DNA from: Zeugodacus cucurbitae
Taxonomy: Eukaryota > Arthropoda > Insecta > Diptera > Tephritidae
Assembly: GCF_028554725.1 (NCBI RefSeq)
Contig: NC_071672.1
Location: 8,382,501 to 8,446,500, forward strand
Length of the DNA: 64,000 nt
Direction of reading: 5' to 3'
Under the pieces are notes generated by a model. That model made no database searches. It worked only from the letters and a program-made list of their open reading frames with translations, and had not been told where the DNA came from. A program made the position numbers and the translations under genes. Positions 20,316 through 31,288 of the stretch are shown here, piece after piece; position 1 is the first letter of the stretch, and every line of letters starts with the position of its first letter.

Positions 20316-23300
20316 TTATACCTCCTCCACCCGATTTTCAACTAATTGCCTACGCCGACTGAACAAAACACGTGCAAACCTATTAAACGACCCTAAATGT
20401 TCGGCATTCCGACTATCCGAGAGCACACCACTAACATCTAGCTGTCCATCAGTCCAGCTAATCCCCATACCCCCAAGATCCCTAATGTCCGAGTACATCG
20501 GGCATTCCGCTATGATATGCATCCAGTCCTCAGAGTGTGCCCCACATATACACTCCGGACTTCCGGAAAGGTTCCTTTGATGCAAAAATGCATTCAAAGG
20601 TCCATGCCCGGTAAGCAAGAAACCCAGACTCATACAGAATCTGAAGTCTGGGTTTTCCTCTACAAACCTAACATCCCGAATGTACTCGTAGGTCACCCGA
20701 CCGCTAGGGCTATTGTCCCAACGGTCTTGCCACCTACTCCTAACGCTATCATATAGAAGCCTTTTGCTCCTTAGATAGCCCTCCCTCGCAACATCCTCAT
20801 CGGAAATCCAATTCGACAGCAATGAGACACTTAAGCCTCTTCTTAACCTAAATGCAACAGCGCGCTGTATAACAATCAGGTCAAGAGGAGGCGCACCTAA
20901 CAACACCTGCAACGCATCTGTAGAAATTGTGCGACATACAGGCAAACAGGCAAGCATCAAACAACGTTGTATGGAAAGAAGTTTTTGGCGACCCCTGACC
21001 TTTGATGCTAATTCCCACCATATAGCGGCTCCATATGTGGCACAGGCCACAAATAAGCCGCTATATATAGTGCGAACCGCACGACGTCCGAGACCCCAAT
21101 CACTCCTTAACACGCGTTTGATCTTGCCGGCAATTCCTAACAATCGCTCCTCCACGTAAACCAAGTGAGGGTTGAAACACATCCTTTCGCCGATGGTCAA
21201 TCCCAGATATTTGACTTGCGTCACATACCTGATATTGACCCCATTCATTCGGACTATCGGTGGACGAGCCGATGACAGTATGCCTTTCAAGAGCATTGTC
21301 ACCGTCTTGTCAACCGATACGTCAACCCCCACACCTATACCCCAATTGTGAACAATTTCTAACAGTCGTTCACCCTTTCGTTCTAACTCCAACCGTGAAC
21401 GACCTTTAACTAGGAGCAGAAGATCGTCTGCATATGCACAACAACCACAAAGCGTTTCAAGTTGGCCAAGCAGAGAGTCCATCATTAGGTTCCAAATATA
21501 TGGACCACAGATGGATCCCTGTGGGCAGCCCCGTTCTACCCTAATGTCCGCGCTACCATTCATTCCTACGATAGAGGCTTTTCTGTCCGAAAAGTAGCTC
21601 TGCCAGAGACTAATTTCCGGACAGCCAAGTTCCTCCAATCGTTGAATCACCCGATTCCAGATTAGGTAATCAAATGCCCCCTTGAAATCGACAAATATGC
21701 CAAGGACATATTTGTTGGCATTCTCCCGGACAGCACGCTGAACATACATCCAGGCGTCCTCTACACTACGTTCCTTCCTAAAGCCATACTGCCTATCCGA
21801 ATTCAAATCCCGCGTTAGCTCCTGAAGCCGTTCCACCATAACCCTCTCCAGTACTTTACCCAGCACTGGAAGAAGACTGATGCCCCGATAAGATCGTGGA
21901 TCACTCCTAATCTTATCAGGTGACTTCAGGAGAGGAACAACCCTAGCACTTTTCCACTCACGTGGAAAATACCCCTCACAAATGCACTTATCGTAAATGA
22001 CCTCCAAGTATTCCGGGATGAACTTCCACAAGCTTTTGCACAACTCTCCGTTCAAACCATCAAGACCTGGGGACCGTTTAGACCTAACCAGGCTAAAGGC
22101 ATATCCCAACTCCCCATCATCAAGTGGAGGAACCGGTACCTCTTGTGCGAGAGGTGCCAGCTCCTCAGCCCTAGGAAAGAACGCTCCTAACAGAACCCCT
22201 GCACACTCACTCCATGTTGATAACACAGTGTCATCAACACGAAGAGAAGTGATGTCCTCCCTCCTACGACCCCTACAAATCCTTAAGACCTGACCCCAGG
22301 GGTCATCCCTATGCTCATTAACGAACCCCCTCCACTCCTCTTCTTTGATTTTTATTAGCATGGCCTTATACTCATGCATCGCACAACTAAAATCGTTCCT
22401 AATCTGGGCCAACCTATCCGAATTTGACCGCCGAGCGCGTTGAAACTTCCGTCTCAATCGCCGGACAGCCCTCCTCTTCAGGGTTAATTCCTGCGTCCAC
22501 CACTTTATTTTCCTAACCCTAAAATCCTTATATTTCTTCAACAACCTATCGTTCACTCCCCAGACCAATTCGTACAACCGAGCAATTTGCTCGTCCACCC
22601 CCAGATTTTCAAACTCACTAAGCGGTATGTCCAATACCGCTTCCCTAACACACTGTCCATATTGGTTCAAGTCGATACCAGAGGTACGCCATCGCCGCAA
22701 TGGACTTGCATGCGTCGAGGGAGGGGAATTAGGAGTAACCATAATTTTAATCAAATTATGATCGCTCAATCCCCACCCTCCCATAATCTCCCACCTAAAA
22801 CTGAACGCCCTATTTGCTGCCTCATTGATCAAAGACACGTCAATGTCGCTCCCCCCTCTAGGACCATCAAATGTGTACCACTCGCTTGGCTCATTTAGGA
22901 TGTGGAGGCTGTTAGCAGCCATCCATTCGCTTAATGCCCGACCCCGAATGTGGCTCCGATATCTGTGCGCCCATCGAGAAAACCTGCTAAACCACATCGA
23001 GGACGTGGCATTCGCATCCATCCCTAGGATAAATGGGCTACCACTCGCAAGTAGTAGTAGGTTATCCATGTATCGCAGATAAGGCTCTATAGGTTCCCTA
23101 AACTTACAATACATGCTAGCAACAATCAGCCTACCGAACCCCCCCCTCTACAGAAACACATACACCCTCTTGTGACGAATCCAAAACTATGCAGTCATAG
23201 CTTGGGTCAGTCACAACTATTGCAGCATTACACCTAAGGTCCGTGTAGACCCTGAAACCCCCAGGAAGACCACTTACCATTCCAAAATTGGTGGCGTATG

Positions 23301-23406
23301 GCTCCTGGAGTAAGGCGATGCTGCACCCAGCCTCTATCATGCAACTCCCTAACTCGCACATAACTGCATAAGAATTCTGGCAATTTAATTGAAAAATCTC
23401 ACCCAT
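20316..23406 (-). pseudogene. R1 ORF2 endonuclease/reverse transcriptase, frameshifted copy B1
   Basis: The B-subfamily ORF2 is diverged from A but colinear, ending with extra residues (NRVEEV). The plus-strand C run at 23139-23146 has 8 bases where B2 has 7. This splits the frame into a 91-residue N-terminal piece (with LLQEPY) and a 932-residue remainder that keeps SDHN, FVDF, PQGS, YADD and the C-terminal zinc motif. The ORF2 start overlaps the ORF1 stop as TAATG. A single-base error in a C run could be a sequencing artefact, so the break needs raw-read support. Confidence 0.85.
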
Positions 23407-24901
23407 TAATGTCTGGCGAGAGCACGTCCGACAACCCCACAGTAAATCGGACAGGCAGCCGACATCATAAGATGTCCAGCTGGCCTTCCTTTAAACGCAC
23501 AGTTGCGACAATGGGGGGCATTAACGCAACTGGCAGCCTTGTGGCCCTCTTGACCACACCTCCGACAGACGTCGGACTTGGCCCTGCATTCTGCCACTCG
23601 GTGATCAAAACCCATGCACCGGAAGCAGCCGGTCACGGGACTATCCGCACGGACACGGAAGGAGAACCACTTGACGTAGCACCTACCCGCATCCAGGAGG
23701 GTGGACATTAGTTTGTCCGTACCCTCTAGGACAACATTTGTCCTGCCATCAGTCGCCACCTTCCAGGGACGTCTGACCATCCTCACGTCCGTCTTTTTGG
23801 ACTCGGGGCTGAACTCCCGAAGGTTCAGCCGAAACAGCTCCTCCATGAATTCTTCATGGGATATCTCCGTATGTACACCCTGTACAACGACCCTGGGCCC
23901 CAACTTTTTATTGACGCTAACGTCCAACCCTACCTCACCGAATTTGGCGTTGCTCGCCACTTTCTCCCTCTCAGCAACAGAGGGAGTGCGTATCACTACG
24001 CCACCCCCCTTGATTGACTTCACATCATGGACACGAACACCCAGTGAAGGCCCCACCTCCTTAACAACTTTATTTATGACTTCCTTAGAGGAAGTCATAG
24101 GAGCCTTGCTCCTCACCACAACCGACCAGGTTTCTACTGGTCTTCGAAACGTCGGCGCAATTGCCTCCAGTACGGGTGCTGGAGGGGCAGGCGCCGAGGG
24201 AGCAGCAGCAGCCGCCCCTGCTGTGCTCCGAGGGACGGAAGATGTCCCACAACCCCCCTTCAATCCCTCAATTTGCCCTCGAAGGTGAGCATTTTCCGTT
24301 AGGACACTCATAAGAATCTCCTCATATTTAGAGGCGATCCCTACGAGTTCCTTCATCGTTGTGACTTCGAGGCTTTTCGCCCCGAACACAACCTCGTTCA
24401 ACTGGGCTGTTACGGCTTTCATCGCCGTAACATGGCCCCCACCCCCAATAACACCCCCTTGCTGCCCCCTACCTTGTTATCCGGGCAACCTTTCCTTCCT
24501 CCATTGGCTCCTTCCTTCGCCGCAACCTTTACTCCTACGGCAACTTTCGTAGCAACCGTATCCAGCTTCTGGAGTACCCCATCTGATCCACTCTCGCCTG
24601 AGTTCGCCTGTGGTGGCGGACCTAGTCGCGCCTTCCTCTTGGGTGGGGGCCGCGAGGTTTGCCCCACTCCGTCCTCATCGGTCGATGACTCCACCTGGAC
24701 CATTGAAGGCCCGGAGTCTTCGCTCTCCGCTGGGGCTTTTGCCCCTCTCCTCCGTGGTGGAGGCATTTCTCCTACACAACACTCACGCACAATACAGACA
24801 ACCGCACTTCGACTACCTGCACTGCACAAAGGTTTGTTAATGGCAGATGCCGCTATACCCGCACTGCTGGGAAATCCCACACTTTGTTCACTAATCCACA
24901 C
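23406..24901 (-). pseudogene. R1 ORF1, frameshifted copy B1
   Basis: A 10-bp deletion at about 24470/24471 relative to B2 separates a 160-residue N-terminal part (with MPPPRRRGAKAPAE) from a 338-residue C-terminal part starting MKAVTAQLNE. The C-terminal part keeps the middle domain and the three cysteine clusters. The expected intact product is close in length to A ORF1. The protein would bind element RNA, but this copy cannot make it in one piece. Confidence 0.87.
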
Positions 24902-25137
24902 ACAAGTTAATGGCCTAAGCCGCTATCCTCACACACTTTTGGGAATACACACGATGTGTATAATCCCTCACGTACCTGCTTACTGTGTCTATTTTCACAA
25001 CAGGCTACCGACAGACCGGAAAAACCGAAAAATTTTATCACTTTCAGAAATACTGAAAAACACTTTAAAAATCGCTTTTAAAAACTCGCAATGATGCGCA
25101 AACACGTCCGTTCACTTCGAGGTTCTACAAACAACTG

Positions 25138-25154
25138 AGTAGATAGGGACGGTA

Positions 25155-25253
<99 letters not shown>

Positions 25254-25270
25254 ACTTGAATTTCTTCACT

Positions 25271-25309
<39 letters not shown>

Positions 25310-25320
25310 ACACCCGTTAG

Positions 25321-25362
<42 letters not shown>

Positions 25363-25838
25363 CAAGTCCGTGCCAGTTCTGAATTGATTGTTAATTGATA
25401 ATCGTTATAATTAAATAAGAATATATATCTTGCGATATAATTCTTATAAAATTTTAGCAAGAAAGTTCCACAATTGGCTACGTAACTACTATCCGGGGAA
25501 CAAGAACCGAAATTCTCTATTTACCCAGAACGAGTACATAAACCATGGTATTGCTTCCCAATCAAGCCCGACTATCTCAATCTTCAGAGCCAATCCTTAT
25601 CCCGAAGTTACGGATCTAATTTGCCGACTTCCCTTACCTACATTATTCTATCGACTAGAGACTCTTCACCTTGGAGACCAGCTGCGGATATTGGTACGGC
25701 CTGTTGAGAAGTTTGCGTAACCCCACCATAAATTTTCAAGGTCCGAGGAGAAAATATCGACACAACAGTAAATGTCATGCTCTTCTAGTCCATCTACCAT
25801 ATCTCTCTTCGAAAGACTTCCATGGTAGTACGACTATA

Positions 25839-25871
<33 letters not shown>

Positions 25872-26356
25872 ACGGCTTCTTTATGGTCGTTCCTGTTGCC
25901 AGGATGAGCACAAGGCCCATTTTTAATAACAAACGGATACTCAACAGGTTACGGAATTGGAACCGTATTCCCTTTCGTTCAAAATTATTCAAGTGTTTAA
26001 TTACTATGAAGAAAACATAATAATATATATTCTCAACAATTCATTAAAACTTGAAAATTTTCGGCTTTCGCCTTGAACTTAGGACCGACTAACTCGTGAT
26101 CAACCACTGTTCACACGAAACCCTTCTCCACTTCAGTCCTCCAAGGTCTCATTCGATTATTTGCTACTACCACCAAGATCTGTACCAATGGCGGCTCCAT
26201 GCAGGCTTACGCCAAACACTTCTAAGCACACCATTGTACCCTCCTACTCACTAAAGTTTCAAAATTTATAATCCAACCGAAATTGTATTATAAATCATGT
26301 ACTTTAGCGGTAATGTATAGGTATACAACTTAAGCGCCATCCATTTTAAGGGCTAG

Positions 26357-26394
<38 letters not shown>

Positions 26395-26477
26395 ATTACG
26401 ACTTCCATGTCCACCGTCCTGCTGTTTTAAGCAACCAACGCCTTTCATGGTATCTGCATGAGTTGTTAATTTGGGCA

Positions 26478-26508
<31 letters not shown>

Positions 26509-26630
26509 GCCAGTTCTGCTTACCAAAAGTGGCCCACTGGGCACATTATATCATAACCTCAACCTTCATATCAAGAAAGGTGAGGTTCTTACCCATTTAA
26601 AGTTTGAGAATAGGTTAAGGTCGTTTCGAC

Positions 26631-26666
<36 letters not shown>

Positions 26667-26691
26667 TTATTTTACATAATATTTAAATGCA

Positions 26692-26760
<69 letters not shown>

Positions 26761-26805
26761 ACTCAATTCTGACAATCGATTTGCACGTCAGAACTGTTTC
26801 GGTCT

Positions 26806-26839
<34 letters not shown>

Positions 26840-27063
26840 AGTATAGTTCACCATCTTTCGGGTCACAGCATATATGCTCAAGGTACGCTCCAGTTAGAGG
26901 TATAAATAATAATAAATTATCATTATACATAACTATATGGAACGCCCCGGGATTGAATTAATAGTAAAATATTTCACTAAAAATTAATCCCATTATATAA
27001 AAGTTAAGTTAATTTCGCCATTAGGTTTAATATAACCCAATGACTTGCACATATGTTAGACTC

Positions 27064-27097
<34 letters not shown>

Positions 27098-27555
27098 TCC
27101 TGAATCTTTCGCATTGTTAATCATATAAATGCATACAATTAATATTAAAATCAATGATAATAATATTATTGTAAAATTCAAAAGAATTTAAGCATTATAT
27201 ATGTAAAATCTATCAACACTTTATCAAATCATCAGTATTTATTCTATGTTAATAAGCTAAAAGCAAATTAATTTGAATAAACTTAACACCAATGATCTTT
27301 TGATAAATATTTTATTATGTTAATAGATTACAATGTCCTTATATGAAAAAAATGCACACTATTACTATAATATTATAAATATCACAGTTATAATGATGAA
27401 TTTTTCATAATGGATATTCAGGTTCATCGGGCTTAACCTCTAAGCAGTTTCACGTACTATTTAACTCTCTATTCAGAGTTCTTTTCAACTTTCCCTCACG
27501 GTACTTGTTTACTATCGGTCTCATGGTTATATTTAGTTTTAGATGGAGTTTACCA

Positions 27556-27590
<35 letters not shown>

Positions 27591-27871
27591 TTTGGAAATA
27601 TCTTTCTAGTAATCATTAACGTTATACGGGCCTGGCACCCTCTATGGGTAAATGGCCTCATTTAAGAAGGACTTAAATCGTTAATTTCTCATACTAGATA
27701 TTAAGATATTCCATACACTGCATCTCACATTTGCCATATAGACAAAGTGACTTAGTGCTGAACTATTTTCTTTTCGCTCGCCGCTACTAAGAAAATCCTT
27801 GTTAGTTTCTTTTCCTCCCCTCATTAATATGCTTAAATTCAGGGGGTAGTCCCATATGAGTTGAGGTTGTA
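25138..27871 (-). rRNA. 28S rRNA: 28S rRNA gene, 5' two-thirds, interrupted at the R1 site
   Basis: The minus strand starts near 27871 with caacctcaactcatatggga and the classical gaatttaagcatattaat. It continues through conserved core segments to the R1/R2 target region (25138-25260), including ctcttaaggtagccaaatgc. The gene stops at the B1 insertion and the 3' third is absent. AT-rich expansion segments (for example 26900-27000 and 27120-27400) are usual in flies. A single R1 insertion normally leaves the 28S non-functional as rRNA; losing the 3' part makes that certain here. Confidence 0.95.
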
Positions 27872-28316
27872 TAAAAATATTTATATTTATTTTATATTTT
27901 AGCTTTTTGCTATTTTAAAGAAACATACATAATTATTTCTTAACACCAATATAATTTTCTTAATAATAAATATTCAATCTTTTCATCCCGTACTACTTCA
28001 TTATAACAACAATATTATTTTCTTGCTTTTTTACATTTAAGGCAATCCTAGAATAAAATAATATTTTATGCTAGACGTTCCTCTAAATGTATATATTATT
28101 TGAAATAATAATATTGAAATTTTATTGTTTTTGGGAATACTAAGATTCTTATTTATTATAAAATTTCGTTCAAATATGAGGTGTTCAAGAATATATTTTC
28201 TATATTTCTTTTTATGCTATTAATATTATGGATTGAAAAATACAATCCAGTAATATACCATGTGCTTAAATTCTTTTAATTGACTAAAAGAATAAGCAAC
28301 TAATTTAGCATAGTCT
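27872..28316 (-). other. ITS2 spacer
   Basis: AT-rich spacer between the 28S 5' end and 2S. No gene is visible. Confidence 0.85.
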
Positions 28317-28346
28317 TACAACCCTCAACCATATGTAGTCCAAGCA
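28317..28346 (-). rRNA. 2S rRNA: 2S rRNA
   Basis: The 30 nt read tgcttggactacatatggtt followed by gagggttgta on the minus strand, which is the fly 2S rRNA. A separate 2S rRNA is cut from the 5.8S end of the precursor in brachyceran Diptera, so this is the best taxonomic marker in the window. Confidence 0.95.
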
Positions 28347-28374
28347 GCACTTTAAAATTAATTAAAGTACATAA
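28347..28374 (-). other. Short spacer between 5.8S and 2S
   Basis: An AT-rich stretch of about 28 nt separating 5.8S from 2S, as expected for the internal spacer removed in flies. Exact ends are approximate. Confidence 0.8.
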
Positions 28375-28498
28375 CAGCATGGACTGCAATATGCGTTCAA
28401 AATGTCGATGTTCATGTGTCCTGCAGTTCACACGATGACGCACAGTTAGCTGCGTTCTTCATCGACCCATGAGCCGAGTGATCCACCGCTTAGAGTGA
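28375..28498 (-). rRNA. 5.8S rRNA: 5.8S rRNA
   Basis: The minus strand contains ctctaagcggtggatcactc and gatgaagaacgcagc, and ends gcagtccatgctgttatg. It appears intact, with length near the 123 nt usual for flies. It forms the middle of the broken rRNA unit with 2S and 28S. No 18S gene follows upstream in this window. Confidence 0.94.
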
Positions 28499-28640
28499 TA
28501 ATTTTTTGTTTATTTTAATTTAACGTCAAGAGTTTTTAATTTATTGAAAGAATAACATTTCGTTTTCGTATATAATATATAAATTATTTTAAAACATCTT
28601 TCAATAAATTGTAATTTTCAACCCAAACATTTACAAGTTG
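28499..28640 (-). other. Partial ITS1
   Basis: AT-rich sequence upstream of 5.8S that stops where the RTE-like element begins. The rest of ITS1 and the 18S gene are not found. Confidence 0.65.
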
Positions 28641-30135
28641 CGCATGTCTTCTTCTTCTTCTTAACTGGCGTAGAAACCGCTTACGCGGTTATAGCCGAGT
28701 CCACAACAGTGCGCCACGCATCTCTCCTTTTGGCGGTTTGGCGCCAATTGGTAATACCAAGTGAAGACAGGTCCTTCTCCACCTGGTCCTTCCACCGGAG
28801 TGGAGGTCTCCCTCTTCCTCGGCTTCCACCAGCGGGTACTGCATCGAAAACTTTCAGAGCTGGGGCACTTTCATCCATTCGAACAACATGACCCAGCCAG
28901 CGTAGCCGCTGTCTTTTTATTCGCTGGACTATGTCTATGTCGTCGAACAACGCATACAGCTCATCATTCCATCTTCTGCGGTATTCGCCGTTGCCAATGT
29001 TTAAGGGACCGTAAATCTTCCGCAAAACCTTTCTCTCGAAAACTCCTAGTGCCGTCTCATCGGATGTTGACACCGTCCACGCTTCTGCACCATAAAGTAG
29101 GACGGGAATGATGAGGGACTTGTAGAGTTTAGTTTTTGTTCGTCGAGAGAGGACTTTACTTTTCAATTGCCTACTCAGTCCATAGTAGCACCTGTTGGCA
29201 AGAGTGATTCTGCGTTGGATTTCAAGGCTGACATTATTATCGGTGTTAATGTTGGTTCCTAGGTATACGAAATTATCTACAACTTCAAAGTTATGACTGT
29301 CAACAGTGACGTGGGAGCCAAGACGCGAATGCGCTGACTGTTTGTTTGATGACAGGAGATATTTCGTCTTGTCCTCGTTCACCACCAGACCCATTCGCTT
29401 CGCTTCCTTATCCAGGCGGGAAAAAGCAGAACTAACGGCGCGGGTGTTGTTTCCGATGATATCAATATCATCGGCGTACGCCAGGAGCTGTACACTCTTG
29501 TAGAAGATTGTACCTTCTCTATTTAGCTCTGCAGCTCTTATAATTTTCTCCAGCATCAAGTTAAAGAAGTCGCACGATAGCGAGTCACCTTGTCTGAAAC
29601 CTCGTTTGGTATCGAACGGCTCGGAGAGGTCCTTCCCGATCCTGACGGAGCTTTTGGTGTTGCTCAACGTCAACTTACACAGCCGTATTAGTTTTGCGGG
29701 GATACCAAATTCAGACATCGCGGCATAAAGGCAGCTCCTTTTCGTGCTGTCGAAAGCAGCTTTAAAGTCGACAAATAGATGGTGTGTGTCGATCCTTTTT
29801 TCACGGGTCTTCTCCAAGATTTGGCGCATGGTGAATATCTGGTCAGTTGTTGATTTTCCAGGTCTAAAGCCACACTGATAAGGTCCAATCAGTTTGTTGA
29901 CGGTGGGCTTTAGTCTTTCACACAGTACGCTCGATAGAACCTTATAAGCGATGTTAAGGAGGCTTATCCCACGATAGTTGGCGCAGATTGTGGGGTCTCC
30001 CTTTTTGTGGATTGGGCAGAGTACACTGAGATTCCAATCGTCGGGCATGCTTTCTTCCGACCATATTTCGCAAAGAAGCTGATGCATGCACCTTATCAGC
30101 TCTTCGCCGCCGTATTTGAATAGTTGGAGGATGGG
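28641..30135 (-). mobile_element. 5'-truncated non-LTR retrotransposon (RTE-like)
   Basis: The 3' end lies next to an agaagaagaagaag run (about 28648-28662, minus strand) after a hairpin-rich tail (aaccgc pairing with gcggtt). The reading frame is open from about 30120 and stops being recognisable near 30135, leaving out the endonuclease. It sits in ITS1 and replaces the 18S side of the unit. Clade assignment rests on the C-terminal style (LLYGAEAW, FERKVLRKIYGP, RLRWLGHVVRM) and is moderate. Confidence 0.8.
28681..30087 (-). CDS. Reverse transcriptase, 5'-truncated, RTE-like
   Basis: A 468-residue frame from an internal Met; the same frame continues upstream for about ten more residues (LQLFKYGGEELIRC), so this is not the true start. 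RT motifs are present: NYRGISLL, GFRPGKST, FVDF at about 105-108, RQGDSLS at 165-171 and YADD at 204-207. The C-terminal part has the LYKSLIIPVLLYGAEAW and GRGRPPLRWKDQVEKDL features common to RTE-type and endonuclease-RT proteins of insects. The apurinic endonuclease domain is missing, so the copy cannot retrotranspose alone. It is unrelated at close range to the R1 elements. Confidence 0.85.
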   Translation of the reverse strand: MHQLLCEIWSEESMPDDWNLSVLCPIHKKGDPTICANYRGISLLNIAYKVLSSVLCERLKPTVNKLIGPYQCGFRPGKSTTDQIFTMRQILEKTREKRIDTHHLFVDFKAAFDSTKRSCLYAAMSEFGIPAKLIRLCKLTLSNTKSSVRIGKDLSEPFDTKRGFRQGDSLSCDFFNLMLEKIIRAAELNREGTIFYKSVQLLAYADDIDIIGNNTRAVSSAFSRLDKEAKRMGLVVNEDKTKYLLSSNKQSAHSRLGSHVTVDSHNFEVVDNFVYLGTNINTDNNVSLEIQRRITLANRCYYGLSRQLKSKVLSRRTKTKLYKSLIIPVLLYGAEAWTVSTSDETALGVFERKVLRKIYGPLNIGNGEYRRRWNDELYALFDDIDIVQRIKRQRLRWLGHVVRMDESAPALKVFDAVPAGGSRGRGRPPLRWKDQVEKDLSSLGITNWRQTAKRRDAWRTVVDSAITA

Positions 30136-30385
30136 ATCATGTGTAGAAGTTCACGCAAGTGAGGAAAGTTTTTGATTGTCACTCACTTGGGAGTGGCCAG
30201 AAACGATTCTTCTCCACATGGTTCAAGCAGCTCACGACTTCCGGTTTTAGACCAAGTATCCTCTGGGTAGCCAACAGACATCCGTTTGAAGGCGAGCTAA
30301 AGTGAGAAGGCGAAGCCCGCTTATGCGGTTGTGCGTAGGGTTTGGGACCCACCACATAAAAACACCCCCCAATGAAAAATCTACG
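30136..30385. other. Unassigned sequence between RTE-like element and inverted 28S
   Basis: About 250 bp that is less AT-rich than its surroundings, with no long frame. It contains gcttatgcggttgtgcg and gtttgggacccaccac, which may be a non-contiguous 5' piece of the same RTE-like element. I cannot confirm that from sequence alone. Confidence 0.35.
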
Positions 30386-30482
30386 AAATTAACGATTTAA
30401 GTCCTTCTTAAATGAGGCCATTTACCCATAGAGGGTGCCAGGCCCGTATAACGTTAATGATTACTAGAAAGATATTTCCAAA

Positions 30483-30517
<35 letters not shown>

Positions 30518-30908
30518 TGGTAAACTCCATCTAAAACTAAATATAACCATGAGACCGATAGTAAACAAGTACCGTGAGGGAAAGTTGAAAAGAACTCTGA
30601 ATAGAGAGTTAAATAGTACGTGAAACTGCTTAGAGGTTAAGCCCGATGAACCTGAATATCCATTATGAAAAATTCATCATTATAACTGTGAAATTTATAA
30701 TATTATAGTAATAGTGTGCATTTTTTTCATATAAGGACATTGTAATCTATTAACATAATAAAATATTTATCAAAAGATCATTGGTGTTAAGTTTATTCAA
30801 ATTAATTTGCTTTTAGCTTATTAACATAGAATAAATACTGATGATCTGATAAAGTGTTGATAGATTTTACATATATAATGCTTAAATTCTTTTGAATTTT
30901 ACAATAAC
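30386..30908 (+). rRNA. Inverted fragment of 28S rRNA (5' domain)
   Basis: This matches the minus-strand 28S at about 27167-27688 in opposite orientation, with only a few differences. It includes agtaccgtgagggaaagttg and ttagaggttaagcccgatga. It is a displaced fragment, not a gene, and ends inside an AT-rich expansion segment at the junction with the second duplicated block. Confidence 0.92.
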
Positions 30909-31288
30909 ATTATTAACAAAATTATTTCTATTTAAACCAACTGTAGCAAACCAGGAATAAATTTTTTTGCTCTCATTTATATATTACACTTAAATACTTT
31001 TATATTTATATGAAAATAATTTTCATATAAGTACTAAGAATGCAATTTCATACAAGTATTAAAATTTTCATACAAGTACTAATGTCGAAGTTTCATACAA
31101 CATATATGTTTTCTGCCACGTACACCTCACCAACCCGAAATCGTATGGAGAAAATCTTTTTAACCATATAAAAGTTTTAAATTCATATATACACAAGTAA
31201 TTTATATCATTTTCTATGAGCATTATGCTTATAAGAAATATTACAACATCAAAAATAGCTTAACATTTATTTTTTTTTTTTAATTTTT
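30909..31288. repeat. AT-rich leader of the segmental duplication, copy 2
   Basis: Almost identical to 450-837, including tttaaaccaactgtagcaaa and ttctgccacgtacacctca. The differing left neighbours (unknown AT-rich DNA versus inverted 28S) place the duplication break near 30908. Confidence 0.85.

Larger units (their letters stand above)
19833..25137 (-). mobile_element. R1-clade element B1, inserted at the R1 site of a 28S gene, inactive
   Basis: About 5.3 kb. The 5' end (ending caactg on the plus strand) joins genuine 28S agtagatagggac at the position where R1 elements insert. The 3' end joins the satellite 14-mer cgcaaatagggaca, so the two flanks do not match. The 5' UTR is short (about 235 bp) compared with 1.2 kb in A. 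The 3' UTR holds a small tandem duplication (aataatgctt, about 19938-19975) absent from B2. Frameshifts break both ORFs. Confidence 0.92.

Noticed and set aside
25138..25265. An R2 element at the R2 site of the 28S
   Set aside because: The R2 site ctcttaaggtagcc is uninterrupted in the 28S, and no R2-type restriction-like endonuclease or single-ORF protein is present anywhere in the window.
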